Shown one piece after another: positions 17,001 to 27,812 of a stretch of 64,000 bases of DNA. Every line of letters begins with the position of its first letter. Within the stretch, counting starts at the first letter, position 1. Under the pieces are notes generated by a model. That model ran no database searches and had not been told where the DNA came from. It saw only the letters and a program-made list of their open reading frames with translations. A program made the translations under genes and the position numbers. Source of the DNA: Actinomadura syzygii (lineage in GTDB: Bacteria; Actinomycetota; Actinomycetes; Streptosporangiales; Streptosporangiaceae); the NCBI RefSeq assembly GCF_008085905.1, contig NZ_VSFF01000004.1, positions 248,001 to 312,000 on the forward strand, read 5' to 3'.

Positions 17001-18493
17001 GCCGGGGTCCTCACCGGCAGGACGCGGGACGCCAGGTCGGCCGACGCCGCGTCGAGCTCCCCGGCGGTGCCGGCGACCGCGAAGCAGTAGCGGTCCGGAC
17101 GCGCGATCGCCGCGTTCGCGTGGTGCGCGTCGAGCCAGGAGAGCATCGACGGCGGAGGCGAGTCCATGACGGCCGCTCCCAGCGCGGCCCAGGCCGAGCG
17201 CGTCGCGGCCGACACCGCGCCGAGCACGTCCGCGCGGCCGACGACGAGGAACTCGTAGCCGACGATGTCGTCGAGCCTGGCGCCGTCCTCGGACACCGGC
17301 TGCGGCATGAGCTGCCCGACCGGGTCGGCGGGGCTGCCGGTGAGGCCGGGCCCGAGCAGCGGCCGGTGCCGGATCAGGGTCTGCGGCGGCGATCCCGGTT
17401 CCGGGCGGTTGGCCGGATCGGCGAACGACTCGATGAGGTTGGACTGGCGGGCCGACTCCACGATGTAGGGCAGGACGTGGGGCGCGCGTTCGCTCTCGTA
17501 GGTGTCGAGCAGCGCCGGGTCCGCGCCGTCGGCCACCGCGGCGAGCTTCCACGCGAGGTTCATCGCGTCGCGCAGTCCCGAGCACATGCCCTGCCCGAGC
17601 ATCGGCGGCATCTCGTGGGCGGCGTCACCGGCCAGCAGCACCCGCCGGTCGCGCCAGCCGCGCACCAGGCGCGCGTGCCATTCGTAGACGTCGGTGCGCA
17701 GGATGCGGTAGCCGCCCGGGGGCAGCCAGGGGTCGAGCAGCCGGTAGACGTTCTGCGGCCGTTCGCAGGCGGCCTTGTCGTCCTCGTCGTTCAGCATGAA
17801 CTCGAAGCGCAGCTTCGGCGGGAAGATGGGCACGAAGGTCAGCGGCCGCTCCCCGTCGCACGCGACGAACCCCTCGGTGTCCGGCAGGGTCGCGGGCGGC
17901 TCGAACGGGTGGACGTCGATGATCAGCGAGCGCTGGGTCCCGTCGAGGTCCTGGACCTCGGGCGCCAGCAGCCGGCGCACGAGGGAGTTGGCGCCGTCCG
18001 CGCCCACCAGGTAGCCGCCGCGCAGGCTCCGCAGCTCCCCGGTCGCCGCGTCGGCCATGGTGACCGTCACCGCGTCGTCGTCCTGCTCGAAGTCGACGAC
18101 CGTCTCCCCCAGCCGCAGGTCGACGTGCCGGTCGAGCAGCAGGCCGCGCAGTCTGGACTCGAAGTCGGGCTGGTGGAACTGGTAGTCGGCGTACCATCCC
18201 TGGTCGGAGTCCCCGCCCGGCATGTGGAACTCCAGGAAGACGGCGCCGTCCGCCGTGAGTTTCCATGCCCGCTGGCGCAGGAACCGGGGTTCGAGATCGG
18301 CCGCTCCCAGGGTCTGGAGCGTCCGCATGGTCTCGTCGTCCAGGTGGGTGGCGCGCGGATGCTGGCAGACGATCCGGTTCGGGTCGACCAGTGCGACCGA
18401 GCGGCCCTTCAGGGCCAGCAGCAGGGTCAGCGTCAGACCGACCGGTCCCGCGCCGACGACGACGACGTCGCACGAATCGCGCTGTGGGTCCAT
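16997..18493 (-). CDS. FAD-dependent aromatic hydroxylase (MhpA/PheA class)
   Basis: 498 residues. The N-terminal dinucleotide fold VVVVGAGPVGLTLTLLLA, the DG motif in YLVGADGANSLVRR, and GDAAHEMPPMLGQGMCSGLRDA for FAD ribityl contact mark a class A flavoprotein monooxygenase. It is closest in style to 3-(3-hydroxyphenyl)propionate hydroxylase. It would ortho-hydroxylate a phenolic ring using NAD(P)H and O2, giving a catechol for the dioxygenase encoded 15 bases upstream. Confidence 0.9.
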   Translation of the reverse strand: MDPQRDSCDVVVVGAGPVGLTLTLLLALKGRSVALVDPNRIVCQHPRATHLDDETMRTLQTLGAADLEPRFLRQRAWKLTADGAVFLEFHMPGGDSDQGWYADYQFHQPDFESRLRGLLLDRHVDLRLGETVVDFEQDDDAVTVTMADAATGELRSLRGGYLVGADGANSLVRRLLAPEVQDLDGTQRSLIIDVHPFEPPATLPDTEGFVACDGERPLTFVPIFPPKLRFEFMLNDEDDKAACERPQNVYRLLDPWLPPGGYRILRTDVYEWHARLVRGWRDRRVLLAGDAAHEMPPMLGQGMCSGLRDAMNLAWKLAAVADGADPALLDTYESERAPHVLPYIVESARQSNLIESFADPANRPEPGSPPQTLIRHRPLLGPGLTGSPADPVGQLMPQPVSEDGARLDDIVGYEFLVVGRADVLGAVSAATRSAWAALGAAVMDSPPPSMLSWLDAHHANAAIARPDRYCFAVAGTAGELDAASADLASRVLPVRTPA

Positions 18494-18508
18494 GTTTCCT
18501 CTCCCTGC

Positions 18509-19432
18509 TCAGGGGGCCGAGTGCGCACCGGCCATGAGACCGGCCAGGTCCTCGGGGGTGATGAACGACGGCGGTGGCGGCGGTCCCCAGCTGTACAGGC
18601 TGTGCGCCTCGTCCCAGACCTGCGGCTTCCAGAGCGCGTCCTCGACGATGCAGTCGAGGTCGGAGTAGTACTCGGAGAAGTTGCCCGCGGGGTCCCTGAG
18701 GTACCAGAAGAAGTTCGATCCGATGTGGTGGCGGCCGAGGCCCCACACGTGGCGCTCCGGGTGGCCTTCGAGCATCGCGGTCGCGCCCCTGCCGATCTCG
18801 TCCACGTCGTCCACCTGCCACGAGGTGTGATGGAGGAAGTTCACCGGCGCCCGGCTCACCAGGACGTTGTGGTGGTCGGACGAGCAGCGCATGAACGCGG
18901 CCCGGCCGGGGACGACGTCGCTGACCTTGAGCCCGACGCCCGCGGTGAAGAACCGCTCGCTGGCGGGCTGGTCGACCGACCCGATGACGACGTGCCCGAG
19001 CTTGCGCGGACGGACCGGCCCGGTGCGCAGGATGCCCGGGGCCCGCGAGGTGCCGCGGGCGGGGGCGCCGGGCCCGTTGTAGACGACCGGCTCGGCCGCC
19101 GGTTGTTCGAGGCGGGGCAGGACGGCGGCGTCCACCCGGACCCCGCTGACCGGCTCGACGACGCTCAAGCGGTCGGGGCCCGCGTCGGTCGGCAGCTCCA
19201 GCCGCCGCAGTCGCGCGGCCATATGGGAGATGTCGTCCGGGTCGTCCACGGCGATCTCCATGGCGACCAGCCGGCGCGTCGGCGCGGCCACCACGCGCAG
19301 TTGCCGCCCGCCGTCGAGCGTGGAGAACCAGCCGCCGTCCTCGGCGCGCAGACCGAACTGGCCGTAGTACTCGCCGGTGCGCCCGGGGTCGGGGACGCCG
19401 ATGGTGACCGAGTTCAGACGGTGCAGTGCCAT
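18509..19432 (-). CDS. Extradiol ring-cleavage dioxygenase (VOC/type I)
   Basis: 307 residues with two vicinal-oxygen-chelate modules. The catalytic C-terminal module supplies His147 (RKLGHVVIG), His202 (NFLHHTSW) and Glu254 (AGNFSEYYSD), the usual 2-His-1-carboxylate Fe(II) site, plus second-sphere residues in GRHHIGSNFFWYL. It performs meta-cleavage of a catechol. The C-terminal extension after residue 260 (DALWKPQVWDEAHSLYSWG) is typical of the catechol 2,3-dioxygenase and HpaD side of the family. Confidence 0.9.
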   Translation of the reverse strand: MALHRLNSVTIGVPDPGRTGEYYGQFGLRAEDGGWFSTLDGGRQLRVVAAPTRRLVAMEIAVDDPDDISHMAARLRRLELPTDAGPDRLSVVEPVSGVRVDAAVLPRLEQPAAEPVVYNGPGAPARGTSRAPGILRTGPVRPRKLGHVVIGSVDQPASERFFTAGVGLKVSDVVPGRAAFMRCSSDHHNVLVSRAPVNFLHHTSWQVDDVDEIGRGATAMLEGHPERHVWGLGRHHIGSNFFWYLRDPAGNFSEYYSDLDCIVEDALWKPQVWDEAHSLYSWGPPPPPSFITPEDLAGLMAGAHSAP

Positions 19433-19439
19433 GGCGTCC

Positions 19440-20294
19440 TCACGCCCTCTCGAACGTCTGCGTCATCACGCCGACGCCTTCGACGAACGACACCAGGGTG
19501 TCGTCGGGGCCGAGGAACCGGGGCGGGTTCTGCGCCGCGCCGACTCCGGAGGGGGTGCCCGAGAAGATGACGTCGCCGGGGAGCAGGGTCGTCACCGCGG
19601 ACAGCTTGGCGATCAGCACCGGCACCGGGAAGATCATGTGCTTGGTCCGCGACTTCTGCACCGCCTCCCCGTTGAGGCGGCAGCCGATGGCGAGGTCGTC
19701 GGGGTCGGGGAACTCGTCCGGCGTGACCAGGACCGGGCCCATCGGGCCGAACCCCTCGTAGGACTTGGCGAGGCTGAACTGGGGCATCGGCCCGGTGTGC
19801 TGGAGGGTGCGCTCGGACAGGTCCTGCCCGATGGTGAGGCCGGCGACGTGGTCCCACGCGTCCGCCTCGTCGACGTCGCGGGCCCGGCGGCCGATCACGA
19901 CGACGAGCTCGACCTCCCAGTCGACGGTCCCGGCGGGCAGGACCACCCGGGCGTCGGCGCCGGTGAGGCAGGTGGCGAACTTGGTGAACACGGCGGGCTC
20001 GGCCGGCGGCTCGACACCGGACTCGCCGGCGTGGTCGGCGTAGTTGAGGCCGACCGCGAAGACCTGTGCGGGCGTCGGAGAAGGGGGCAGCGCCCTGCCG
20101 AGGTCGATGTCCCGGTAGGCGCCGGGACCGACAGCCCGCCGCCGGGCACGCGCCCAGGCCGCGAACTCATCCCATCGGCCGTACAACCCGTGGATCGAGG
20201 GACCGAACTCGCCGTCGCTCGCGGCGGCGATGTCCAGGCCCCTGCCGGCCTCGTCGAGCAGCACCGCGCGGGCGTCGATGTTGGCAATCCGCAT
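19440..20294 (-). CDS. Fumarylacetoacetate-hydrolase-family enzyme
   Basis: 284 residues. FAH-fold motifs are VGLNYADHAGES, FTKFATCLTG, DWEVELVVVIGRRARDV with the metal-binding acidic residues, GQDLSERTLQ and FSGTPSGVG. In meta-cleavage pathways such proteins act as ring-fission hydrolases, 2-hydroxypentadienoate hydratases or decarboxylases, and the sequence alone does not decide. It is the first gene of an eleven-gene minus-strand operon that continues to 7763, seven bases before the dioxygenase. A GAAGGGA ribosome site precedes the ATG. Confidence 0.9.
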   Translation of the reverse strand: MRIANIDARAVLLDEAGRGLDIAAASDGEFGPSIHGLYGRWDEFAAWARARRRAVGPGAYRDIDLGRALPPSPTPAQVFAVGLNYADHAGESGVEPPAEPAVFTKFATCLTGADARVVLPAGTVDWEVELVVVIGRRARDVDEADAWDHVAGLTIGQDLSERTLQHTGPMPQFSLAKSYEGFGPMGPVLVTPDEFPDPDDLAIGCRLNGEAVQKSRTKHMIFPVPVLIAKLSAVTTLLPGDVIFSGTPSGVGAAQNPPRFLGPDDTLVSFVEGVGVMTQTFERA

Positions 20295-20328
20295 ATCCGA
20301 AAAGTCCCTTCAGGTCGTGACCCATATC

Positions 20329-20357
20329 ACCTTGGACCAGACTTTCGTATGTGTCAA
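20329..20357 (-). promoter_or_regulatory. Promoter of the meta-cleavage/importer operon
   Basis: On the minus strand TTGACA (20352-20357), a 17-base spacer, then CAAGGT (20329-20334). It drives the FAH-dioxygenase-hydroxylase operon and lies inside the repeat-rich GntR intergenic region. Confidence 0.6.
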
Positions 20358-20408
20358 GAACTTTCGAAACCTATCCATAGTGTTCGCATCTCGGTAGTCT
20401 GTTCGCAT
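20341..20408. promoter_or_regulatory. Repeat-rich divergent control region with likely GntR operators
   Basis: Direct repeat ACTTTCG at 20341 and 20360, and direct repeat TGTTCGCAT at 20381 and 20400, each with a period of 19 bases. Also the palindromes TTTCGAAA (20362-20369) and CTATCCATAG (20371-20380). A -10 box TAGTCT (20395-20400) lies six bases before the GntR ATG, suggesting leaderless transcription; the second TGTTCGCAT overlaps that start codon. Confidence 0.5.
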
Positions 20409-21159
20409 GTCTCCCCGCGCAGACGCCAAGCCGACCAACGCCGACCGGGTGTACGAGCAGATACGAGCGGACATCTTCGCCGCCGTCCTCGAACCCGGCA
20501 GCCGCCTGAAGTTCCCCGAGCTGTGCGCCGGATACGGCACCAGCGTCGGCGTCGCCCGCGAAGCACTGTCGCGGCTCGTGGCCGACCGGCTGGTGCGCTT
20601 CCAGCCCCGCCTCGGCTACAGCGTCGCCGAGCTGTCCCACGCGGAGCTGGTCGACATCACCCTCGCGCGCGTGGAGATCGAGGGCGCCACGTTCAGGCTC
20701 GCGGTCACCCACGGCGACGTCGGTTGGGAAAGCGAGATCCTCGCCGCGCACCACCGGCTGTCACGCATCGACACCGCGCAGTTCACCGCGTCCGCCAAGG
20801 TCCTCGACGACTGGTACCTCGCCCACGGGGCCTTCCACCACGCGCTGCTCACCGGCTGCCCCAGTACGCGGATGATCGAGGTCTCCTCCCGGCTGCGCGA
20901 GGAGTCCGAGCTCTACCGGCGCTGGGCCGGACCGCTGGGCAACGAGAACGACCGCGACGTCGCCGGCGAGCACCGCGCGATCCTGGACGCGGCACTGGAG
21001 CGCGACGCCGACCGCGCCGCCGAGCTGCTGCGCGACCACATCGCGCGCACCACACAGGTGCTGCTCTCGGGCGTGGGCGCGGCGGAGGGGCCCGACGCGG
21101 AGGGGCCCGACGCGGAGGCGTCCGCGCGGACCGAGCGGTCGGAACGGACCAAGCCATGA
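20407..21159 (+). CDS. GntR-family (FCD domain) regulator
   Basis: 250 residues. The N-terminal winged helix begins at NADRVYEQIRADIFAAVLEPG and has the recognition region SVGVAREALSRLVADRLV. The C-terminal FCD ligand domain has the metal-site pattern (LARVEIEG, HGAFHHALLTG, DVAGEHRAILDAA). The tail carries an AEGPD repeat. Divergent from the eleven-gene operon and overlapping the next gene by ATGA, it is the probable local repressor, sensing a pathway substrate or intermediate. The start is probably leaderless. Confidence 0.9.
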   Translation: MSPRADAKPTNADRVYEQIRADIFAAVLEPGSRLKFPELCAGYGTSVGVAREALSRLVADRLVRFQPRLGYSVAELSHAELVDITLARVEIEGATFRLAVTHGDVGWESEILAAHHRLSRIDTAQFTASAKVLDDWYLAHGAFHHALLTGCPSTRMIEVSSRLREESELYRRWAGPLGNENDRDVAGEHRAILDAALERDADRAAELLRDHIARTTQVLLSGVGAAEGPDAEGPDAEASARTERSERTKP

Positions 21160-23189
21160 GCGGCACGCACCAGGCCACGGACGGAGCACGCCGGGACACG
21201 GACGGCCAGACCCCCGACTGGGTTCCGGACCCGGCCCTCGCCGACGCCTCGCCCGTCGCCGCGTTCGCGCGGCGGGCGTCCGCGACCTCCGGGCGTGATC
21301 TACGCGAGTACCGGGACCTGTGGCGATGGTCGGTCGAGGAACCCAACGCCTTCTGGACCACGCTGTGGGAACACCTCGGCATGCCGTCCCTTCCGCCCGG
21401 GACTCCCGCTCTGGCCGATCGGTCCATGCCGGGGGCACGGTGGTTTCCCGGAACCACCCTCAACTACGCGGCCGAGGTCTTCCGCGACCGTCCGACCGAT
21501 GACGTCGCCGTCGTCGCCGAGACCGAGACCGGCGCCCGCCGCGAGGTCACCTGGGGCGAGCTGCAAGCGCAGGCCGCGGCGGTCGCCGCCGCGTTGCGGG
21601 CACGCGGCGTCGGCGTCGGCGACCGCGTCGTCGGCTACCTGCCGAACGGCGTCGAGGCCGTGGTCGCCTTCCTGGCGACCGCGAGCATCGGCGCGGTCTG
21701 GGCGGTCTGCGGACTCGACTACGCGGGCGCGGCCGCGGCGGACCGCCTCGGGCAACTCGATCCGCTCGTGCTGGTCGCCGCGACCACCGCGACGGTGGGC
21801 GGCAGGACGATCGACCGGAGCGCCGAGGTGGCGCGCCTGCGCGAGACGATGCCGTCACTGCGCACGACGATCATCGTGGGCGAGCGGGACGCGCGGCTCC
21901 CCGGCGCCCAGTCCTTCGACGACCTGCTCACCGGCGGCGCCACGGCGATCGAGCCGGTGGCGCTGCCGTTCGACCACCCGCTCTGGGTGCTGTTCTCATC
22001 CGGGACGACCGGGCGGCCCAAGGGCATCGTCCACGGGCACGGCGGCGTCATCCTTGAACACCGCAAGCAGATGTCGATGCATCTCGGGCTGCGGGCGGGC
22101 GACCGCCTGTTCTGGTACACCAGCCCGAGCTGGATGATGTGGAACTTCCTGGTCGGGGCGCTGCTGGAGGGCGTGAGTGTCGTCTGCTACGACGGCAGCC
22201 CGTCGCACCCCGCGGTCGACCGGTTGTGGGAACTGGCCGAGCGATGGCGGGTACAGGTCCTCGGGGCCAGTCCCGGATATCTGTCCGCCTGCCAGAAGGC
22301 CGGCGTCGACATCGGCGACAGAGAACTGGACGCCCTGCGCGCGGTGTGCGTCACCGGTTCGACGTTCCCGACAGACCTCCACCAATGGTGGATGGCGCAG
22401 GTGCCGCCGTCCGTCCAGGTCAGTTCGTGCAGCGGCGGCACGGACGTCGTCAGCGGGTTCGCGTCGTCCGCGCCCAACCTGCCGGTCTGGGCGGGGGAAC
22501 TGTCGGCACCGTGTCTGGGCGTCGACCTGTGCGCCTACGACGCCAAGGCCCGCACGGTCGTGGGCGACGTCGGCGAACTGGTCGTCCGCCGACCGCTCCC
22601 GTCGATGCCGCTGCGGTTCTGGAACGACCCCGACGGCGAGCGCCTGCGGACGTCCTACTTCGATGCCTTCCCCGGAGTGTGGCGGCACGGAGACTGGATC
22701 ACCGTCACCGGGCACGGATCGGTGGTCATCCACGGGCGCTCGGACGCGACGCTCAACCGCCGCGGCGTGCGCATGGGCAGCAGCGACATCTACGGACCGG
22801 TGGAAGAGATCCCCGAAGTCACCGAAGCCCTCGTGGTCGGGCTGGAAGAACCCGACGGCGGCTACTGGATGCCGATGTACGTGACCCTCGCCGATGGCGT
22901 CGAACTCGACGACGACCTCCGGGCGCGGATCGTCACCGCGATCCGCGCCGGGGTGTCGCCGCGGCACGTCCCCGACGAGATCCACCGCGCCCCCGGCATC
23001 CCGCACACACGCACCGGCAAGAAACTCGAAGTGCCGGTCAAGCGACTCCTGCGCGGCGACGACCTCGACTCGATACTCGACCCCGCCAGCGTCGACCGTC
23101 CCGACCTGCTGGACTGGTACCGGCAGCAGGGCGCGCTGCGCCGCCACGCGCGAACCGAGGCGAGCCCCCACCCCGACCGGGACCGGTGA
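21156..23189 (+). CDS. aacS: Acetoacetyl-CoA synthetase
   Basis: 677 residues, full length for AacS. The N-terminal ACAS domain has DLWRWSVEEPNAFWTTLWEHL and GARWFPGTTLNYAAE. The ATP-binding motif FSSGTTGRPKGIVHGHGG, the SCSGGTDVVSGF loop and RRGVRMGSSDIY follow, and the catalytic Lys lies in HTRTGKKLEVPVK. It activates acetoacetate (or a related beta-keto acid) to its CoA ester, which the thiolase at 7763 could split to acetyl-CoA. Co-transcription with the GntR gene suggests that acetoacetate is a pathway end product, as in homogentisate-type routes using an FAH enzyme. Confidence 0.92.
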   Translation: MSGTHQATDGARRDTDGQTPDWVPDPALADASPVAAFARRASATSGRDLREYRDLWRWSVEEPNAFWTTLWEHLGMPSLPPGTPALADRSMPGARWFPGTTLNYAAEVFRDRPTDDVAVVAETETGARREVTWGELQAQAAAVAAALRARGVGVGDRVVGYLPNGVEAVVAFLATASIGAVWAVCGLDYAGAAAADRLGQLDPLVLVAATTATVGGRTIDRSAEVARLRETMPSLRTTIIVGERDARLPGAQSFDDLLTGGATAIEPVALPFDHPLWVLFSSGTTGRPKGIVHGHGGVILEHRKQMSMHLGLRAGDRLFWYTSPSWMMWNFLVGALLEGVSVVCYDGSPSHPAVDRLWELAERWRVQVLGASPGYLSACQKAGVDIGDRELDALRAVCVTGSTFPTDLHQWWMAQVPPSVQVSSCSGGTDVVSGFASSAPNLPVWAGELSAPCLGVDLCAYDAKARTVVGDVGELVVRRPLPSMPLRFWNDPDGERLRTSYFDAFPGVWRHGDWITVTGHGSVVIHGRSDATLNRRGVRMGSSDIYGPVEEIPEVTEALVVGLEEPDGGYWMPMYVTLADGVELDDDLRARIVTAIRAGVSPRHVPDEIHRAPGIPHTRTGKKLEVPVKRLLRGDDLDSILDPASVDRPDLLDWYRQQGALRRHARTEASPHPDRDR

Positions 23190-23559
23190 CGCCGACGGTA
23201 CGGTCGAACGCCCGCCGTTACCGGTGCCGGATCGGCTCCCGCGCAACGCGTCAACATCCCGCCGTCGCAGCTGCTGCACCCATCACTGGCACTCCCCGAC
23301 TCGCCGCCTCACCGCTTCCTCCGACGAGCCGGGGGCAGTCGTCATGACGCCGAGCAGGGAAAGATCTCTCGATAGCCAGCGATAGGACGAACGAGGTCAT
23401 CGTGTGACGGTCTAAGTCTCGCGAGCGTCGTGGTCATCTTGGCGAAGGGCGACCAGGAGCTCGGCTTAGACGTTCCGCCCAGGAGGGGCGCGTGCCCGGC
23501 TTCCGCGCGCATGTTGCTCGAACACATGGCGTCCGGGCGTTCGCGGTTCGTCCTCCAGT
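23190..23559. other. Non-coding gap; nothing recognised
   Basis: No open frame with family features on either strand. It separates the AacS gene from an IclR relic. Confidence 0.5.
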
Positions 23560-23702
23560 CGCTCGATCAGCCACGCACCCAGGCACCCGAGCGTCCTGCG
23601 CGCCAGTCCGGTCTCGTTCGCGGCCTCTGTCAGCGACATCGCGTGCTGCCGGGAACCGGACGCCTTGATGACGGTGAGACCGCGGGCGGGCGCTTCACGA
23701 AC
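23560..23702 (-). pseudogene. Relic of an IclR-family regulator
   Basis: The minus strand reads VREAPARGLTVIKASGSRQH then AMSLTEAANETGLARRTLG. This is the IclR N-terminal pattern (RGL-x-VI, then the helix-turn-helix ...LTEhA-x-x-TGLARxTxRR). Sequence after the helix departs from the family, and no ligand-binding domain is present. The relic lies just upstream of the second importer, which now has no adjacent regulator. Confidence 0.55.
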
Positions 23703-23783
23703 ACACCCGTCAGGGCCGCTTGGCGTACGACTGTACGCCTGACGAGATCTGGCATGGAAGTGCAGGTAGAACCCGCACATTGC

Positions 23784-23813
23784 TTGACAGCCATGATGAG
23801 CGCAGCTTAGCTT
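23784..23813 (+). promoter_or_regulatory. Promoter of the second ribose-type importer
   Basis: TTGACA (23784-23789), an 18-base spacer, then TAGCTT (23808-23813), about 95 bases before the binding-protein start. Confidence 0.5.
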
Positions 23814-23913
23814 CGACCGCACTCCGTACAAGTCGCCGCTGCACGGCCAGCGGTGTCTCGGCGGAGCGACATGGCTTGCGCACGTCGCGGGCAAGGATCC
23901 AGGAGGTATGACA

Positions 23914-25040
23914 GTGGCAGGCTCACGCCGAATCCAAGGTATTGCCGCAATCGGTGTACTCGTACTCACACTCAGCGCTTGCGGATCGTCCGATGTCCGG
24001 TCATCCAGCCGTGGAGCGGGCACGATGCCGGCGGCGCTCGCGGAGTTGGCCGGGACCAGCACCTACGGGCGGCCACCGGCGAAGGCTCCGGCCGTCGCGA
24101 GCGACAAGAAGATCTGGATCGTCTCCTGCGGCCAGAGCGCCATCGGCTGCCAGACCGGCGCCGAAGCCGCGAAGAAGGCGGCCGAGACAGTGGGATGGAC
24201 CGCCCAGATATGTGACGGCAAGCTCAACGCGGGTGGCGCGTTCGCCGGCTGTGTCCGCCAGGGGGTCGCGGCGAAGGTCGATGCGATCGTGACAGAGGCG
24301 ATCGACTGCGCGGCCGTCAAGGAACCACTCGGTGAGGCGAAGACCGCCAAGATCACGACCATCAATTTCTGGGGCTTCGACTGCGACACCGGGGAGAGCG
24401 CCACGGGCGAGAAGCTGTTCACCGAGTCGGTCGTCCCCTCTGCGAAGTACCGGACCAACGAGGCATATCAGCAGGCGATCGGTGTGGCCCGGGCCGAGTG
24501 GGTCAAGGCACGCTCCGGCGGCACGGCCAACGTGATCGAGCTGCATTTCACGGGGACCAACATCGGCGCCGCCCTGCACGAGGGATTCAAGCGGGGCATG
24601 AAAGAGTGCGCGTCCTGCGAGGTCGAGACGGTCGAGGTGACGCACCAGTCCTTTGGCAGCACCCGGCAGATCATCGAGTCGGCGCTGTTGAAGAATCCGC
24701 GGGCGAACTGGGTTGCGGTACCGCTGGACTCGCTGGTGCTCGCGGGCGCGGGCCAGGCCGTCGCCGGTTCGCCCCGCCGGGCGGACGTGAAGCTGATCGG
24801 CGGCGAGGGACTGCCGCCGAACCTCGGCCTGATCCGGCAGAACCAGGGGCAGAGCGCCGCGATCGGGCAGCCGATCGACTGGTACGGATGGGCGTCGATC
24901 GACACTCTCATCCGGGCCTTCGCCGGTGAGCCTCCCGCGCCGTCGGGCATGGGCTTCCAGATCATCGACTCCGAGGTGAACCTGCCGGGCTCGGGTCCGT
25001 ACCGGGCACCGGTCGACTTCATGTCGGCCTACCGGCGGGC

Positions 25041-25053
<13 letters not shown>
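23914..25053 (+). CDS. Periplasmic-binding lipoprotein of the second ribose-type importer
   Basis: 379 residues from GTG. The ribosome site AGGAGGT (23901-23907) is seven bases from this GTG but only one base from an in-frame ATG at 23908, so GTG is favoured. The signal RRIQGIAAIGVLVLTLSAC gives lipid Cys23. The mature part is a type-I sugar-binding fold with several cysteines (SCGQSAIGCQ, CASCEVE) and is a paralogue of the protein at 14914. Ligand unknown; an aromatic is suggested by the surrounding catabolic genes. Confidence 0.88.
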
Positions 25054-26638
<1,585 letters not shown>

Positions 26639-26642
<4 letters not shown>

Positions 26643-27691
26643 GCGGAACCCGGCTGCGTGAACCGGCGCGGGAATCGGCGGAGGCCCGGCCGCCCGCCGC
26701 ACGGACCGGACGCCTCAGCGCGTACGGGGAGCGGTATGGCCTGGTGCTTCTGCTCGCCGGGGTCATCGCGTTCTTCAGCGTCCTGCCCGCGAGCTCGACG
26801 GCGTTCACCAGCACCGCCAACGTCCAGTCGGTGCTCGCGAGCATCGCCGTGGTCTCCGTGCTCGCGGTCGCCGCGGTCTTCCCGCTCGCATGCGGCCAGT
26901 TCGACTTCTCCGTCGCGGCGACGTCGCTGGTGTCGTCGATCGTGTGTGCCGCGACGATGTCGAACCACGACGCCCTGCTGCCCGTCGCGGTCGTGTGCGG
27001 TGTGGGCGCCGGCGTGCTGGTCGGCTTGGTCAACGCCGTGCTCGTGGCCCTCCTGCGGCTCAACGCGTTCGTCATCACGATCGGTACCGCCACGCTTCTC
27101 CCGGGCCTGGTGCAGTGGTACACGCGGGGCGTCGACATCGTCCGCGGGGTCTCGCAGCCGCTGCGGGACTTCGGGTCGCTGACGTGGCTCGGCCTTCCCC
27201 GCGTCATCTGGCTGGTCGCGCTCATCACCGCCGTCTGCTGGTTCACCCTGACCCACACCGCCTTCGGCCGTCGGCTCCATGCGGTCGGGAGCAACGCCTC
27301 CGCCGCCCGGCTGGTCGGCATCCCGGTCACCGCGCTGACCTTCGGCGCGCTGGTGACGTCGGGCGGTCTCGCGGGCGTCGCCGGTGTGATCCTCACCGCT
27401 CGGAACGGCGGAGGGCTCGTGAACAGCGGCGCCGACCTCCTCTTCCCCGCGCTCGCGGCCGTCTTCCTGGGCGCCACGGCGATCGATCCCGGCCGCTACA
27501 ACGTGCTGGGCGCGGTCGTCGGCACGCTGTTCGTCGCCGTGTCGGTCAGCGGCCTGACGCTCGCGGGCGCCGCGGAGTGGGTCCCCGCCGTGTTCAACGG
27601 CGCGGCTCTGATCATCGCGGTCGCCGTCTCCACTCTGCTGGCGCGTCGGCGCGGTGGACCGCTCGCGGGCGCCCGCCAGAGCAACCGGTAG
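26639..27691 (+). CDS. Ribose-type (RbsC family) ABC permease
   Basis: 350 residues with about nine or ten membrane segments. Family motifs are LACGQFDFSVAATSLVSSI, GLVNAVLVALLRLNAFVITIG, HTAFGRRLHAVGSNASAARLVGI and LGATAIDPGRYN. The ATG overlaps the ATPase stop by ATGA, and GGAGGAATC gives a strong ribosome site. The stop codon lies within the first copy of a 16-base tandem repeat. Confidence 0.92.
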
Positions 27692-27730
27692 ACGGCGCGA
27701 CCGGTAGACGGCGCGACCGATAGACGGCGG
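27685..27730. repeat. 16-base tandem repeat spanning the permease stop codon
   Basis: Two exact copies of CCGGTAGACGGCGCGA (27685-27700, 27701-27716) and a partial third. The first copy contains the TAG stop, so the duplication would reset the 3' end safely. Confidence 0.85.
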
Positions 27731-27757
27731 CCCCGGCGGTCACACCGCCGGGGCCGC
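27727..27757. terminator. Strong hairpin terminator
   Basis: A perfect 13-base inverted repeat GCGGCCCCGGCGG around TCACA. It lies between the converging permease and maleylacetate reductase genes. Confidence 0.8.
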
Positions 27758-27812
27758 GCACGACGGCACCGCGTCACGTGGAGGGCCTCCGAAACGTGAC
27801 GCGGCCCGGCGG

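Noticed and set aside
17120..21155. Very long plus-strand open frames opposite the dioxygenase/hydroxylase genes and fused in frame to the acetoacetyl-CoA synthetase
   Set aside because: They are GC-driven antisense frames without family motifs; the minus-strand genes have full catalytic residues, and AacS has a clear start at 21156.
23430..23810. A 126-residue plus-strand frame in the gap before the second importer
   Set aside because: No ribosome site or domain, and it lies antisense to the IclR relic.
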